Positions 46,320-55,397 are shown, counted from the stretch's first letter. The stretch is DNA of 64,000 nt from Microvirga sp. VF16 (GCF_016864375.1 NZ_CP069357.1:310001-374000), one strand, 5' to 3'. A program made the numbers and translations. Notes: generated by a model from the letters alone, not told the origin.

Positions 46320-46920
46320 GGTCTATTCTCGACAGCTGCTATACCGCCTGCTCCGGTCTGGCCCGGCGGCCAGGTCATGTCATGGGGGCACGGCGCCGTG
46401 AGCAATGCCGACCGCTCCCGCCCGCCGGGTGACCTGAGCGTGAATATGGCCCATCGATCCGACCTGCCGACGGAAACAGGCAGGCGCTATCAGCGCGATG
46501 CCAACAGCGCATCGGCTTCGATTGGGCTTTCATCACAGCGCGTGCATCCTGCGGCCATGGCTATATTCACGTCATCTGCGCCCTCGGCATCTCGGGCGAG
46601 GCAGCAGCCCCGGTGCGGCGCGCTGCGCTGGCGTCCGACGTTTTTTGCACGCAGTATCATGCACAACCTAGGACACATATGATGGCGCATGGCACCAAAC
46701 CCAGCAGGAGGCGCGATCCCGGCCGCGACCAAAGCCGGCGAACCAAACCAATGTGCTGGTGCTCCCAGGAGTATGGCGGCCACGATTAATGTCGTAGAGA
46801 GATATTGATGACATGCCTAATTGAAGCTTTTGGATCGAATTGCTCACTGGGCTTTCTTTTGGTATTCGAATTTCTCCATAAGTGGGTGGACGAGGCGCAG
46901 CGTATCCTTGGCCGCTCCGC
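46320..46920. other. No gene recognised
   Basis: 600 bases between the cox11 and SCO remnants. Several short frames exist on both strands but none has a ribosome site or a family resemblance. One minus-strand piece near 46850-46930 (AAKDTLRLVHPLMEKFEYQ) is protein-like and might be the end of another decayed gene. Confidence 0.35.
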
Positions 46921-47549
46921 CTATCTCAGACGACGAGCAACGCAAGCGGTTCGGTAATCCCGAGTGACAGCGCCTGTTGGTGGTATGGATCTTGCCACCC
47001 ATGTCTGTGCCGTGCTGACGGATGTGCCGAATGAGCGGAACCGTAGAGACCGCGGTCGGAGCAGACGCGCGGCACCCTCGTGATCGCCGCTCACCAAGCT
47101 TTTGATACAAGCGAAAAGATTGGAGGGATTGAAGTTCAATGCATTGAATTGCGCCCGCATCACGCCGCTCCGATCAATCCCAAACGTAACGACCGCATGA
47201 ATGAAATCACCACCGCCCGCGGGTGTAAATGTGAGACCGCAATCCTCACCCAGTTCACGCGTCTGGGCCTTGACCTCCTTGGTCGTCCCGCTTGTCAGGA
47301 AAATGCAGTTCAGCGTATCCAAACCCTGTAGCGGCCCCTTCGCCTTCATCACGTCCGGTGTGTCTCTTCTGGGATCGGCCGTGATCGAAACGAACTGGGC
47401 AGCATCGCGGAGCGACGTACCGTTCGCTTCTCGCTGGATCCCTCCGATTAGGTCGCTCTGAAGCGGGCACGTGTCGTTGCAAGCGGAAGCCGGCTCTCCT
47501 TGATCGAGCGCCGCCGGAGCCGCCTGCGACGGTAAACGAAGGCGATCAT
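46921..47549 (-). pseudogene. SCO-family protein, frameshifted remnant
   Basis: From ATG 47549 (overlapping the glutaredoxin stop as ATGA) the first frame is lost after about 35 codons. One base out of frame, the SCO domain reads CNDTCPLQSDLIGG (CxxxC copper motif), QFVSITADPRRDTPDVM, LTSGTTKEVKAQTRELGE and GDFIHAVVTFGIDRSG with the copper His. It would have been the last gene of the CcdA-redoxin-glutaredoxin operon, and is cut off from it by compound element copy B. Confidence 0.7.
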
Positions 47550-47571
47550 GGCGCAGCCGCCCGACCTGCTA
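47546..47571 (-). pseudogene. Glutaredoxin-like protein, C-terminal tail after the insertion
   Basis: On the far side of compound element copy B the frame continues as A-G-R-A-A-A-P and stops at TGA 47546-47548. Removing the element and one TA joins it exactly to codon 85 (CTA) of the gene at 50460-50714, for a 92-residue original protein. Confidence 0.8.
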
Positions 47572-48153
47572 AGTAGGTCGCCAAAAGTTCTGCAACAGCT
47601 TTCTGAGCCAGAAGTGTTTGGATGCCAGGCCAGCCTTGCGACGCGCCTGTTGCGGCGTCAGCATCAGAACCCAGGCCGCGGCATCAGCGGCGAGAGCATC
47701 GATGGACGCGGCCTGTCGGTTGGCCGCAATCAGCCGCTTGAGTTCGCGCCAGAGCTGATCCATCGGGCTTAGTTCGGGTGCCTGCCGGGGCAGCCACACG
47801 AAGCGAATGCGCAACCGGGTCGCCAGCGCCAGGGTTTGCGGGGCGGTATGGGCGCTGGCCCGGTCGCTCAGCAGCCAGAGCCAGCCGGCGCCGTGATAGC
47901 GGCGCCGCAACGTGCGCAGGAACGCCTGCGCGTCGGCCTGACCGGCGCGGGTGCGGATCAGCACCACGCGGCGAGCGGTGCGCAGGTCGATCGCCCCAAA
48001 CAGCACCCGCTTGGCATTGCGGCCGGTGATCGGCACCACCGCCTGGGTACCCTTGAGCGCCCAAGTCGCGCGCAGGGGCGGGAACAGCCGCAGCAGCGTC
48101 CAGTCGAGGCACAGCAGCCGATCGCCCCTGTGCCAGCCGGCCTTCAGACGTCG
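47569..48153 (-). pseudogene. IS630-family transposase, DDE half (copy B)
   Basis: Mirror of 35999-36583, same frame and catalytic segments (LWLLSDRASAHTA, APELSPMDQLWRELKR). It has no start codon, being separated from its N-terminal half by the IS110-type element. Confidence 0.85.
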
Positions 48154-49907
48154 GGTAATTCCCCCTTATATGGGCCAATACGTCAAGCGCTGGCAGGCGG
48201 TGTGCCGGATCGAAGTCAGAATTTGACCTGGCCGAGAGGGTCGAACCAAAGGAAGCCGAGTTCAAAGCCTGCCATTCTGGCATGGCGGCTCTCAGCTTGG
48301 GCGAGGCGGGCGGTCAAGTCCCGCAGCCGCTTCGCGGTGCGCCGCAGGCGCAGGGCTTGAGGGCCGGCCGAAGGTCCAAGCCATCATGGAGACTGCCCGA
48401 GGGCAACTCGCTCCGACACTGTCCGTCAAATCACGGTCGGGATTCGACAGTTTGCGGTGACGTCCGAGGCTGAGCCCGATGGCGCTCATGCGAACCGCTC
48501 GTCCGCATCACCTTATATCCGGTTGGGCCCAAGCCCTGACCATAATCCCGCATGCGTCGGGAACGGGCTCCGGGGTGAGCGCGACCATTCTTTTTCGCGG
48601 CATTGTTCCAGCCAGGGGGGACAACGCGGTCGCACTCCCCTCAGACATCACGCGCTGACACTCCCGCGCCAGCGCGCAAGCGGGTTCAGGGCTTCACGGC
48701 CACATCGGCTGGCAGGGCGCCTGTTTCGACATAGCGCCACAACAGGATCAGCAGCTTGCGGGCGAGCGCCACAATTGCAATGCGTCTGACCCGCCCAGTG
48801 GCCGACCCCACACGGCTGCGGAACCAAGCCGCCAGTGCACTGTCAGGCTGGTTGCGCAACCACAGCCAGGCGAGTTCGATCAGCGCCTTGCGGGCGCGGG
48901 CGTTGCCCGCCTTGGTGATGCCTTGCTCGCGCGAGCGGCGGCCGCTCGCAAACGGGCTGGGCGTCAGCCCGGCATAGGCAGCCACGTGGCGCCGGCTGGC
49001 AAAGCATCGGTAGAACACCTCCTTGTCGAGGACAGTTGCAATCTCAGAGCCGATCCCCCTCAGATGCAGCAAGGTCCCAAGCTTGGACGAGGACGCGGCT
49101 CGTGCCGCCGCCGCTTCGGCATCGCGCCTCGTCTCGACCTCGGCCAAGTGCCGCAGCACGAGTTCAAGCCAATCGAGCTGACGCGCGATCTCCGCCGACA
49201 GCCGCGGCGGCAAGAGCCGGCCATCTCCCGTGATCAGCTGCGCCAGGCGCAGGCGGCGATCCGGCCGCAGCGGCTCGTAGTCGTCGATTCCTTGCGTCGC
49301 ACACAGCCCCTTGATCCGGTTGACCAGGCGAATGCGCTCCTGCAGCAGCGTGGCGCGCTCGCGACTCGGGCGACGCGCATCCTCCTCGTCCGGTGACGGT
49401 GGGCGGACCATGGAGCAGACCTTCGGCTCGCCGCGAGACCAGGCCATCAGCGCCCGCAGCAGAGCCTGGGCATCCAGGCGGTCCGTCTTGGCCCGCCGGG
49501 CCCGGCGGTCGACCTGCAGCGAACTCGGGTCCATGACATGGCTGCTGACGCCGTGCGCCTCGAGAAGGCGGTGCAGCCAGAACCCGTCGCGGCCGGCCTC
49601 GTAGCAGCACGATACATGTGGGCTCACGCCGGTGCGTCGTTCCACGCGGGTCCGGATGCGGGCAAGCAGGTCGAGCACCGCCTGTCCATCACCGGCGGGA
49701 AGCCGATGCAGCTCGATCTTCGCGGCATCGGGGGCGTGCAGCGCCACCAGCCAGGAGCGGCGGCTGAGTTCAAGCGCCAGAAAGATCGTGTGGGTGCTGT
49801 CCGAGACTGAAGCGTCGGCTGAGGGAGAGGAGAACATGAGCGGCCTCCAGGGTGAGGTGAGGTGACCGCCTTACTTCACCAGTTCGGCGGTCGCTGGCCC
49901 ATGAGAT
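48154..49907 (-). mobile_element. IS110-type element (IS1111-like) nested in copy B
   Basis: Mirror of 34245-35998, at exactly the same position in the IS630 gene, so the nesting happened once, before the compound was copied. The non-coding right end is at 48154-48685 and is the counterpart of the candidate bridge-RNA region at 35467-35998. Confidence 0.8.
48686..49837 (-). CDS. IS110-family transposase (copy B)
   Basis: 383 residues, the same as the protein at 34315 as far as I compared. DEDD domain at the N-terminus, Transposase_20 domain at the C-terminus. Intact and with its own ribosome site (GGAG before ATG 49837), so at least the IS110 part of each copy could still be active. Confidence 0.93.
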   Translation of the reverse strand: MFSSPSADASVSDSTHTIFLALELSRRSWLVALHAPDAAKIELHRLPAGDGQAVLDLLARIRTRVERRTGVSPHVSCCYEAGRDGFWLHRLLEAHGVSSHVMDPSSLQVDRRARRAKTDRLDAQALLRALMAWSRGEPKVCSMVRPPSPDEEDARRPSRERATLLQERIRLVNRIKGLCATQGIDDYEPLRPDRRLRLAQLITGDGRLLPPRLSAEIARQLDWLELVLRHLAEVETRRDAEAAAARAASSSKLGTLLHLRGIGSEIATVLDKEVFYRCFASRRHVAAYAGLTPSPFASGRRSREQGITKAGNARARKALIELAWLWLRNQPDSALAAWFRSRVGSATGRVRRIAIVALARKLLILLWRYVETGALPADVAVKP

Positions 49908-50405
49908 CTTTTTCTGCGCCAGATGAGGCGCGCGCGCGACATAGACGTAGCGCGGGCGTTTCCAGCGATAGCCTGCCTCGTGCAGCCGGCGCCGCAGGGT
50001 CCGCGGGCTGACGGCGAGGCCCTTCGCGGCCAGGTCGTGCGCCAGCAGCGGCACCGTCCAGCTCGTGGCCTGGTAGCCGCAGCGGCGCGGGTCACGCGCC
50101 AGGGCCGCCGCCAGCCGCCGCGGCGTGAGGGTGTGATGCAGGCGCGGACGCCCGCTGCGCGGCCGGTCGATCAGGGCCGTGGTCTCATGCTCGGCCCGGT
50201 ACTGCACCAGCCATCGGTGCACGCTGGAGCGGTTGACGCGGCCGCGGCGGGCCGCCTCGGCGACGGAATGCCCCTCGGCCACCAACAGCAGCGCCTCGAG
50301 ACGGCGATAAACACGGGCCTCACGGGCGCCAGCAAGCGCTACGGCAAGCCGCTTGCGATCCGCCTCGTCGAGCCACGTCTCGGGAGAGTGATCATGTCGT
50401 TGCAT
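49908..50405 (-). pseudogene. IS630-family transposase, N-terminal half (copy B)
   Basis: Mirror of 33747-34244. The helix-turn-helix differs from copy A in two residues (AEAARRGRVN versus AEAAQRCRVN). Ends at AQKK where the IS110-type element begins. Confidence 0.85.
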
Positions 50406-50459
50406 GTTCCCCAGGGAACACCCGCAGCTCTCGCGTTGCAAGTCTTATGGCGACCTACT

Positions 50460-50714
50460 TAGCCGGCGTTCCATCTCGCGGCGAATTTTTTGTTCGGAGG
50501 GGCGCCCATAACAGAACGGCTCCCCGCCGATGAAGACACCGGGCGGGAATAGAACACCGCCACGTGCGGCCAGCTCCTGCCCCTCCGGCGAATTGATGTC
50601 CAAAATCGCGATAGAAAGCGGGAACTCCCGCGTCAGCCGCTGGAAAACAGCCCGGGCCTCCTCACAGAATCCGCAATAATCTTGCGTCAGTATCAGAACA
50701 TCGATCGGCGGCAA
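50460..50714 (-). pseudogene. Glutaredoxin/thioredoxin-like protein, cut by insertion
   Basis: Starts at TTG 50714 (AGGAG 7 bases upstream, 4 bases after the redoxin stop). The sequence VLILTQDYCGFCEEARAVFQ has a CGFC redox pair at residues about 14-17, then FPLSIAILDINSPEG and GVLFPPGVFIGGEPF with the cis-proline. Element copy B enters at codon 85 of 92, so only the last seven residues are replaced by element sequence (SRSP) and the fold may still be functional. Cytoplasmic thiol-disulfide exchange is likely. Confidence 0.8.
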
Positions 50715-50718
50715 GGCA

Positions 50719-51417
50719 TCACTCCTTCCCAAGCCCACGGCGGAGGTCAGCCAGGAGATTCTTGGCTGGAACAAACATTGTGTAGTCCGGCGCGCCGCCA
50801 TAATCGGCACGCCACTGAATGCGTCCGTCTGGTCCCACGACGATGAACGAGTGTCCGTTGTGCGTACCGCCCATCATGCCATACTTGTTCGTGCTGTAAG
50901 CCCGTGACACTGCCAGATCCGGATCTGACAGAACCGGCGTATCAATCTTGTAAGTGGCTTTCTGCTTTTGCAAGAGTTCAGCTGGGTCAGTGGTAACGCT
51001 GACGATCTGCTCGATGTGGAGATCCTGGAACTGCTTGATATTTCTTTCAATGTCCTTGATCTGCTCCCAACAAGGTGGGCACATCAAGCCCTCCTGGAAA
51101 TACAACAGGACTGTCTTGCCCCGATAATCCGCTAGGTTGAATGTGCCAAACGTCGGCGAGCCCAGCCGGATTGGCGGTGCCAATTCGCCCGGCCCGGGAC
51201 GGCCGACTTGGAAGTTGAACTTCCCGGCAGCCGATCCGGCATTGGTCCAGTAAAGAGCCGCCAGAGCGAGCACAGCCACGGCAGAGATTGCGAATGCCCT
51301 CTTCGACAGCCCCCAAGGCGGACGCTTCGCCAGCGATGCCTTAGCTGTGCTCGACTTCGCGGACTTGCTTGCTGTCACCATAGTCGTCTCGAGATGAGAT
51401 TTGCTGCTGGTTGTCAT
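50719..51417 (-). CDS. Membrane-anchored AhpC/TSA-type redoxin
   Basis: 232 residues. A positively charged cytoplasmic N-terminus is followed by one span at about 41-60 (AFAISAVAVLALAALYW). The redoxin domain then carries LLYFQEGLMCPPCWEQIKDI with a CPPC pair, and GHSFIVVGPDGRIQWRADYG later. Such proteins reduce peroxides or disulfides in the periplasm. ATG 51417 has GGAG 6 bases upstream and overlaps the ccdA-like gene by 77 bases in another frame. Confidence 0.83.
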   Translation of the reverse strand: MTTSSKSHLETTMVTASKSAKSSTAKASLAKRPPWGLSKRAFAISAVAVLALAALYWTNAGSAAGKFNFQVGRPGPGELAPPIRLGSPTFGTFNLADYRGKTVLLYFQEGLMCPPCWEQIKDIERNIKQFQDLHIEQIVSVTTDPAELLQKQKATYKIDTPVLSDPDLAVSRAYSTNKYGMMGGTHNGHSFIVVGPDGRIQWRADYGGAPDYTMFVPAKNLLADLRRGLGKE

Positions 51418-52297
51418 GTAATGCTCCGGTGATGGGTGGAGCCGTCAGTTGCATGATTGCTCGCCAGCCGAGGAGGACCGCCGAGCCGAGGAGGACCGTG
51501 GCGGCGACCCAGTTTGGCACCGACGAGAACGCGTCAGCGAGGGCTCGTCCATATTGCTGCAGCAAAATGGTTGCTTGCAGCTGCCATCCGCTGCTTGCAG
51601 ACATCGCCTCGTAGGCTAAGCCTACCCAAACGGTCCCCGCGCCCATTGCTGTCAGAAGGAGCCCGCTTGCCACTGCGGACCCTGAAATCGTGCGACGGAC
51701 GGATCCAATTCGCCACGTGAACTGCCTTTGGCGGAAGAGCCAGCTGGAACGCCAATCGAAACGATCCCAAAGCACCGAAATGAGAAACAGCGGCGCTACC
51801 ATCCCGAACACGTAAAGTGCGCCGAGGCCAAGGGCGACGATGAAGGACTGAGCGACGCTAGCGAGCGCGACCACGCCTGCCAAGACTGGCGCGCAGCAGG
51901 AGCTCGCTACGCCGGAGAAGACGCCCAGTGAGTAAACGCTAAGCGCTCCGGACCGATTGCCCGCTCGCCGGCCCGGCACCGGCAAGTGCATCTGCCCGCC
52001 GGCGAGGGTGTAGAGGCCCATCGCCAGCATTAGCAGACCGGCCGTGACATAAACCAAGCTATGCTGTGTGACGAAGAGCTGCCGGAGGGCTGAGGCCCCC
52101 ATGGCGAGCGGCAGGATGATAGTGGCAATCCCCGCGGCGAACACAAGGGTCATGCCAACCAGCACACCTCGATTGCGGAACGAATTAGCGAAATAGGCAG
52201 GCAGCATCACCGAGATGCAACAAGGTGCAAACAGAGCGATCATCCCCGCCGCGAAGGCAGCGATCGCCGATCCGCCAACGAAAACGCTGCTATCCAT
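51341..52297 (-). CDS. CcdA/DsbD-like thiol-reductant membrane protein
   Basis: 318 residues, six or seven spans. Paired cysteines: FAPCCISVMLPAYFANSF in TM1 and GVASSCCAPVLAGVVAL in TM4, each with a CC doublet where CcdA has a single Cys after Pro or Ser. It should move electrons from the cytoplasm to the redoxins encoded next. ATG 52297 gives the family N-terminus; the frame is open farther up but is not protein-like. The hydrophilic tail overlaps the redoxin gene. Confidence 0.82.
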   Translation of the reverse strand: MDSSVFVGGSAIAAFAAGMIALFAPCCISVMLPAYFANSFRNRGVLVGMTLVFAAGIATIILPLAMGASALRQLFVTQHSLVYVTAGLLMLAMGLYTLAGGQMHLPVPGRRAGNRSGALSVYSLGVFSGVASSCCAPVLAGVVALASVAQSFIVALGLGALYVFGMVAPLFLISVLWDRFDWRSSWLFRQRQFTWRIGSVRRTISGSAVASGLLLTAMGAGTVWVGLAYEAMSASSGWQLQATILLQQYGRALADAFSSVPNWVAATVLLGSAVLLGWRAIMQLTAPPITGALHDNQQQISSRDDYGDSKQVREVEHS

Positions 52298-52307
52298 GCT
52301 ATTGCAC

Positions 52308-52775
52308 CTAAGTTCGATATGATAGGGGCACGTTACCGATGGAGCGCGATCGAGCTCGTCCCATGGGGTTGGGATCAGATCCCCGCGCTGCTTGGCCTGC
52401 CACGGGCGGCCCATGATCGTCCAGCGACGCAGGCGCTGCACTCTTCTGGCAGGAATCCGTGGCATTGCCGTTGGTGCATAGGCCGAGCGCGCACATGGCG
52501 GCGCAGAGGGCGAGAGCCACGATGAGCGGCGCAGCCCCGATGGCCACAAGCCAGTTCCAGTTCATCACCGCGGCCCCGACGATAATAGCCGCGGCGGTGC
52601 CGATCAGGACCCGCCGATCCCGCATCAGATAGCGCAGGCAGAGTACGATATCCGTCCCGGAAGAAATATACGGTCCTCTGAACGCTGCAGTGGGCGTTCG
52701 GACGGCTTTACTTGCCGCAGAGGTACTCCCGCAGCATGGCGCATTTGTCTTACCGAATTGGCAGAGAGCGCCCAT
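52308..52775 (-). CDS. Small Cys-rich membrane protein, function unknown
   Basis: 155 residues from ATG 52775 (AGGAG 9 bases upstream). Cysteines near the N-terminus (MGALCQFGKTNAPCCGS), a hydrophobic hairpin at about 72-108 (LIGTAAAIIVGAAVMNW; VALALCAAMCALGLCTNG) and a low-complexity tail. The pattern suggests a metal- or thiol-handling inner-membrane protein, loosely like small mercury or copper transport helpers, but I cannot place it in a family. It is 10 bases upstream of the ccdA-like gene and so the first gene of the thiol operon. Confidence 0.6.
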   Translation of the reverse strand: MGALCQFGKTNAPCCGSTSAASKAVRTPTAAFRGPYISSGTDIVLCLRYLMRDRRVLIGTAAAIIVGAAVMNWNWLVAIGAAPLIVALALCAAMCALGLCTNGNATDSCQKSAAPASLDDHGPPVAGQAARGSDPNPMGRARSRSIGNVPLSYRT

Positions 52776-52977
52776 GATCTTCTCTCCTTTCAGGCCCTTA
52801 TGTTCACGACGGAAGCTAGACTCCGTAAAATTTTCGCCTGATAACGCGGCTCGCTTTGTGTCGAGTTGACGATAGGTGGGAGACTCGGGGCAACCCGCCG
52901 GCGCCGCCCGGACGCGAGCGGGCTCCGGCGGTGATCCGGTCTGACCTCCATTCAGCTGGGGGGAGCCTTGCGGGTCC

Positions 52978-53260
52978 ATGCCAAAGCCCCCAGTGCACCA
53001 TCTGAGGATCAGTTCGGTAGGATGGGCGCACCGGTTACATCTTCACGTGGACGTGATTCATCCCCGGGCCGTGCCCTCGTTCGGCTTCAAGATCGGCTCC
53101 GTCCCAGACCGCCTCAACCAGATGTGGTTCAAGGCCGATCGGGAAGGTGCCTCTTACGGCCAGCGCTCGGAGCTGTGCGGGATCGACCATTTGCCTCTCG
53201 GGCGAGGCGGCAGCACAGCGACGCGCCTCTCAATCACAAGCCCGTGCACGTGTAACCGAA
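52978..53260 (+). pseudogene. Cytochrome c oxidase subunit II (coxB), C-terminal remnant
   Basis: The reading DVIHPRAVPSFGFKIGSVPD, then RLNQMWFKADREGASYGQRS and ELCGIDH is the CuA domain of subunit II. In the CuA loop the first of the two ligands has changed (GQRSELCG instead of GQCSELCG), and the end after ELCGIDH is out of frame, so the Met/His ligands are lost. Both membrane spans are missing. It cannot bind CuA. Confidence 0.8.
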
Positions 53261-53419
53261 TGCCCAACTGCAACGAACTGGAATGGGAGATGGCGGGGCC
53301 GCGGCGGCTTCGCCACGATAAGCCAGCTGTCTGCCTGATCATTGATGAGCGAGGGGATAGGCTCAATGCCGCAGCTGCGATTTGATGGAGCAGTAACTGC
53401 AGCGCTTGGGAGGCTTGCT

Positions 53420-53779
53420 ATGAACGCGCGATTTTCCGAGCTGGGCGCTCGGATGGTCAGGTTTGAGTGCGCCTACAACCTGTTCAGAAACAAACTATGG
53501 CAAGACATCTTCTGTGCGGTCCCAGAGGACTATTCTGTGCCGCGCTTTCTCACGGCCGAGCGGTGGACGTTCGAATGCAAGGTGAGCACTGGAGAGCAGC
53601 GGCCGCCGGGGTTCAGGATCGAAGCGGCGCGCATTGGCGTGCGCTTCAACGGGTTTTATGTGTTCCAGGTCACCGGTCGCGAGCGATGTCGAGCGTCTCA
53701 GATCATCAGCATTGCAAGTGCCATTCCCAGACGCATTGGGTCCCCTCAGCGTCGCACGCCCCAGTTTGGGCCGCGATGA
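53420..53779 (+). CDS. Hypothetical protein
   Basis: 119 residues from ATG 53420, with GGGAGG 6 bases upstream. The first 85 residues read like a folded protein (FSELGARMVRFECAYNLFRN, then LTAERWTFECKVSTGEQRPP); the tail is Arg/Ser/Pro-rich. I recognise no family. Frames begin earlier (53366) but without a ribosome site. Confidence 0.45.
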   Translation: MNARFSELGARMVRFECAYNLFRNKLWQDIFCAVPEDYSVPRFLTAERWTFECKVSTGEQRPPGFRIEAARIGVRFNGFYVFQVTGRERCRASQIISIASAIPRRIGSPQRRTPQFGPR

Positions 53780-53947
53780 GAGCCATTTCGGCCGGGTTCA
53801 GACGGTCGGGCCCGCAGCCGTGCGCCTTTCCAGCCCGAACGCGGGGCGCGCCTGACCCTCAAAGGCCAGCCTGTTGTTTGCGTCGGGCTTGGGTGTCGTG
53901 CGCTGTAACTCGTTGTTCAACCCAGGTATAAACAAAGGAGCGCTAAG

Positions 53948-54226
53948 ATGAACAACACCGATCAGACCAAACACTCTCGACCTGTTCGTGGGCGCTTGTC
54001 ACGCTCCATGTTGGCACGCTGGGGTATGATTCTGGCGCTCCTGACCGTAGCGGTGGTCTTTCTGTTCGCCGGTCCGGAAACCGGCGGCGGTTCCTGGCCA
54101 ACCGGCGGAACGGGGTTGATCCTCCTCCTCTTCCTGCTGCCCTGTCTGCTGATGCCGTTTCTGATGGGCCGCCGCCACAGCGGCACGTCGGAACGGAAGA
54201 ACAGCGATGATCGAACCGACGGTTGA
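53948..54226 (+). CDS. Small membrane protein (DUF2933-like)
   Basis: 92 residues. Basic N-terminus, two hydrophobic spans (MILALLTVAVVFLFAG at about 27-42; GLILLLFLLPCLLMPFLMG at 56-74) and a polar tail. The FLLPCLLMPFLMG segment is like the CPLMHxFM motif of DUF2933 proteins found in copper islands. GGAG lies about 10 bases before ATG 53948. Probably a small metal-associated inner-membrane protein. Confidence 0.6.
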   Translation: MNNTDQTKHSRPVRGRLSRSMLARWGMILALLTVAVVFLFAGPETGGGSWPTGGTGLILLLFLLPCLLMPFLMGRRHSGTSERKNSDDRTDG

Positions 54227-55043
54227 TGAACCGCCCGGCGACAGAGACCCATATGAGTATACATAGGCTGACTAGCGCTGGGTGAACGAGGTGCCGCGAG
54301 TCTAAAGCGGCTGAATGGGTTTGAATGACTGAAGACGAATCGACAGTCCACCGCTGTTCTTGTTGACCATGAGGGGCAAGTTAGCGGCGGATGAGCGGGA
54401 GCAATCAATTTGGGTCCAGCTGGGACCGGTATGTGGTCTGAATATAGAAGCGCGCCAAATCCCTGGAGTGAGGAGATCGCTGATGGACATCGCTCTCCGT
54501 CCCCCGCTTCAGAGCCAAAAGGCGCCCGTGACGGGAGGGAGTTCCGGCATTGGCGCAACCATTGTGCGCTTTCACCGAGGCTGGAGCGACGGTGAGGATG
54601 ACCTACTACTCTCATTCCGAAGCTTTCCGAAGCTGCCGAGCGCATTGCTGATGAAATCCGGCGGGCGGCGCGGCGACTGCGCTCAAAGCCGATGTGTCGG
54701 CAAAGAAGGATGTCCAGGCGATGTTTGCGGCTGCCAACAGTCCAGCTTCATCGCGAGCCCGGGTGCCTGAAGTTAAGGGCGACGCGAGTGCAAGCTCGAC
54801 AGAGCCAACATGACCTCTCTCAAGGGCCCAGAGCGCCTAATCAAAAACGGGTCTAGGTAAGTGCTGCAGCACTTACGCCGCTTCAACGTCGGCTCGCACT
54901 GGCTTGCACGTTCACTGTACCTTCCCACGAGAGCAGGATTAAGCGGCCGGTCTGTGTCGCTTGTCGGACAACCCAAGCCGAACCTGATAGGAACAAGCAT
55001 GGAGGTGCTGCCGTTTTAACTCGACCCCAGACCGGATAATGCT
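54227..55043. other. Mostly non-coding with a decayed SDR gene
   Basis: Apart from the SDR remnant at 54483-54770 I see no gene. Near 54916-54946 there is a sequence half like a CueR box (ACCTTCCCACGA) but without a proper second half or -10 element. Confidence 0.4.
54483..54770 (+). pseudogene. Short-chain dehydrogenase/reductase, remnant
   Basis: The cofactor motif PVTGGSSGIGATIVR appears in one frame, followed in other frames by AFTEAGATVRMTYYSHSEA and ALKADVSAKKDVQAMFAAA. These are successive parts of one SDR protein (TGxxxGIG NAD(P) site, then the LxADV strand), broken by at least three frameshifts and ending before the catalytic Tyr-Lys. Confidence 0.7.
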
Positions 55044-55397
55044 GTGGCCCACCTGCTCCGCTTCATGCTCAGCCGCCTCCTGATCGCGATGATTGCCTTC
55101 AGCCTCGCGAGCACGACGTGGCATGGAGTGGCCCAGGCGGCCAGCCATGGTCCCGCTGTGCAGGCTCGCGACGCGCAGGTCAGACACAGCCAAGCCGACC
55201 ACCAGCACTCCGCTTCGGCCAAGGCCCATGCGGCGGGACAGAGGCACTGCCATCCCGCCTGTACGATGGCGACTGCTCCATCCCCCGCCATCCCCGCACA
55301 GACCTTTCTGTTCTCGGCTTCCCTTCCGGTCGCCCGTGACCTGATGCCGGTGCCGATAACTCCGTCCAGTCTCGACCACCCGCCCAAGCGCACCTGA
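55044..55397 (+). CDS. Small secreted His/Cys protein, copper-island type
   Basis: 117 residues from GTG 55044 (ATG 55065 possible). Signal peptide at about 8-33 (LIAMIAFSLASTTWHGVAQA). The mature part is His-rich with two cysteines (VRHSQADHQHSAS, RHCHPACTMA), features of metal-buffering periplasmic proteins such as CopL-like products. No established family. It leads the copper group that includes Csp, DUF305, CopZ and CopA. Confidence 0.6.
   Translation: MAHLLRFMLSRLLIAMIAFSLASTTWHGVAQAASHGPAVQARDAQVRHSQADHQHSASAKAHAAGQRHCHPACTMATAPSPAIPAQTFLFSASLPVARDLMPVPITPSSLDHPPKRT

Larger units (their letters stand above)
47572..50459 (-). mobile_element. Compound element copy B, inverted
   Basis: 2,888 bases, the reverse-oriented twin of copy A, with the same AGTAGGTCGCCA ends and TA duplication (47570-47571 and 50460-50461). 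Differences from copy A are few: three near 50244 (IS630 N-terminal region) and two near the IS110 right junction (about 48145-48170). It interrupts the glutaredoxin-like gene. Confidence 0.9.

Noticed and set aside
54916-54946. A possible third CueR promoter before the small secreted protein at 55044
   Set aside because: The left half-site ACCTTCC is present but the right half is degenerate (GCAGGAT), and there is no acceptable -10 at 19 bases.
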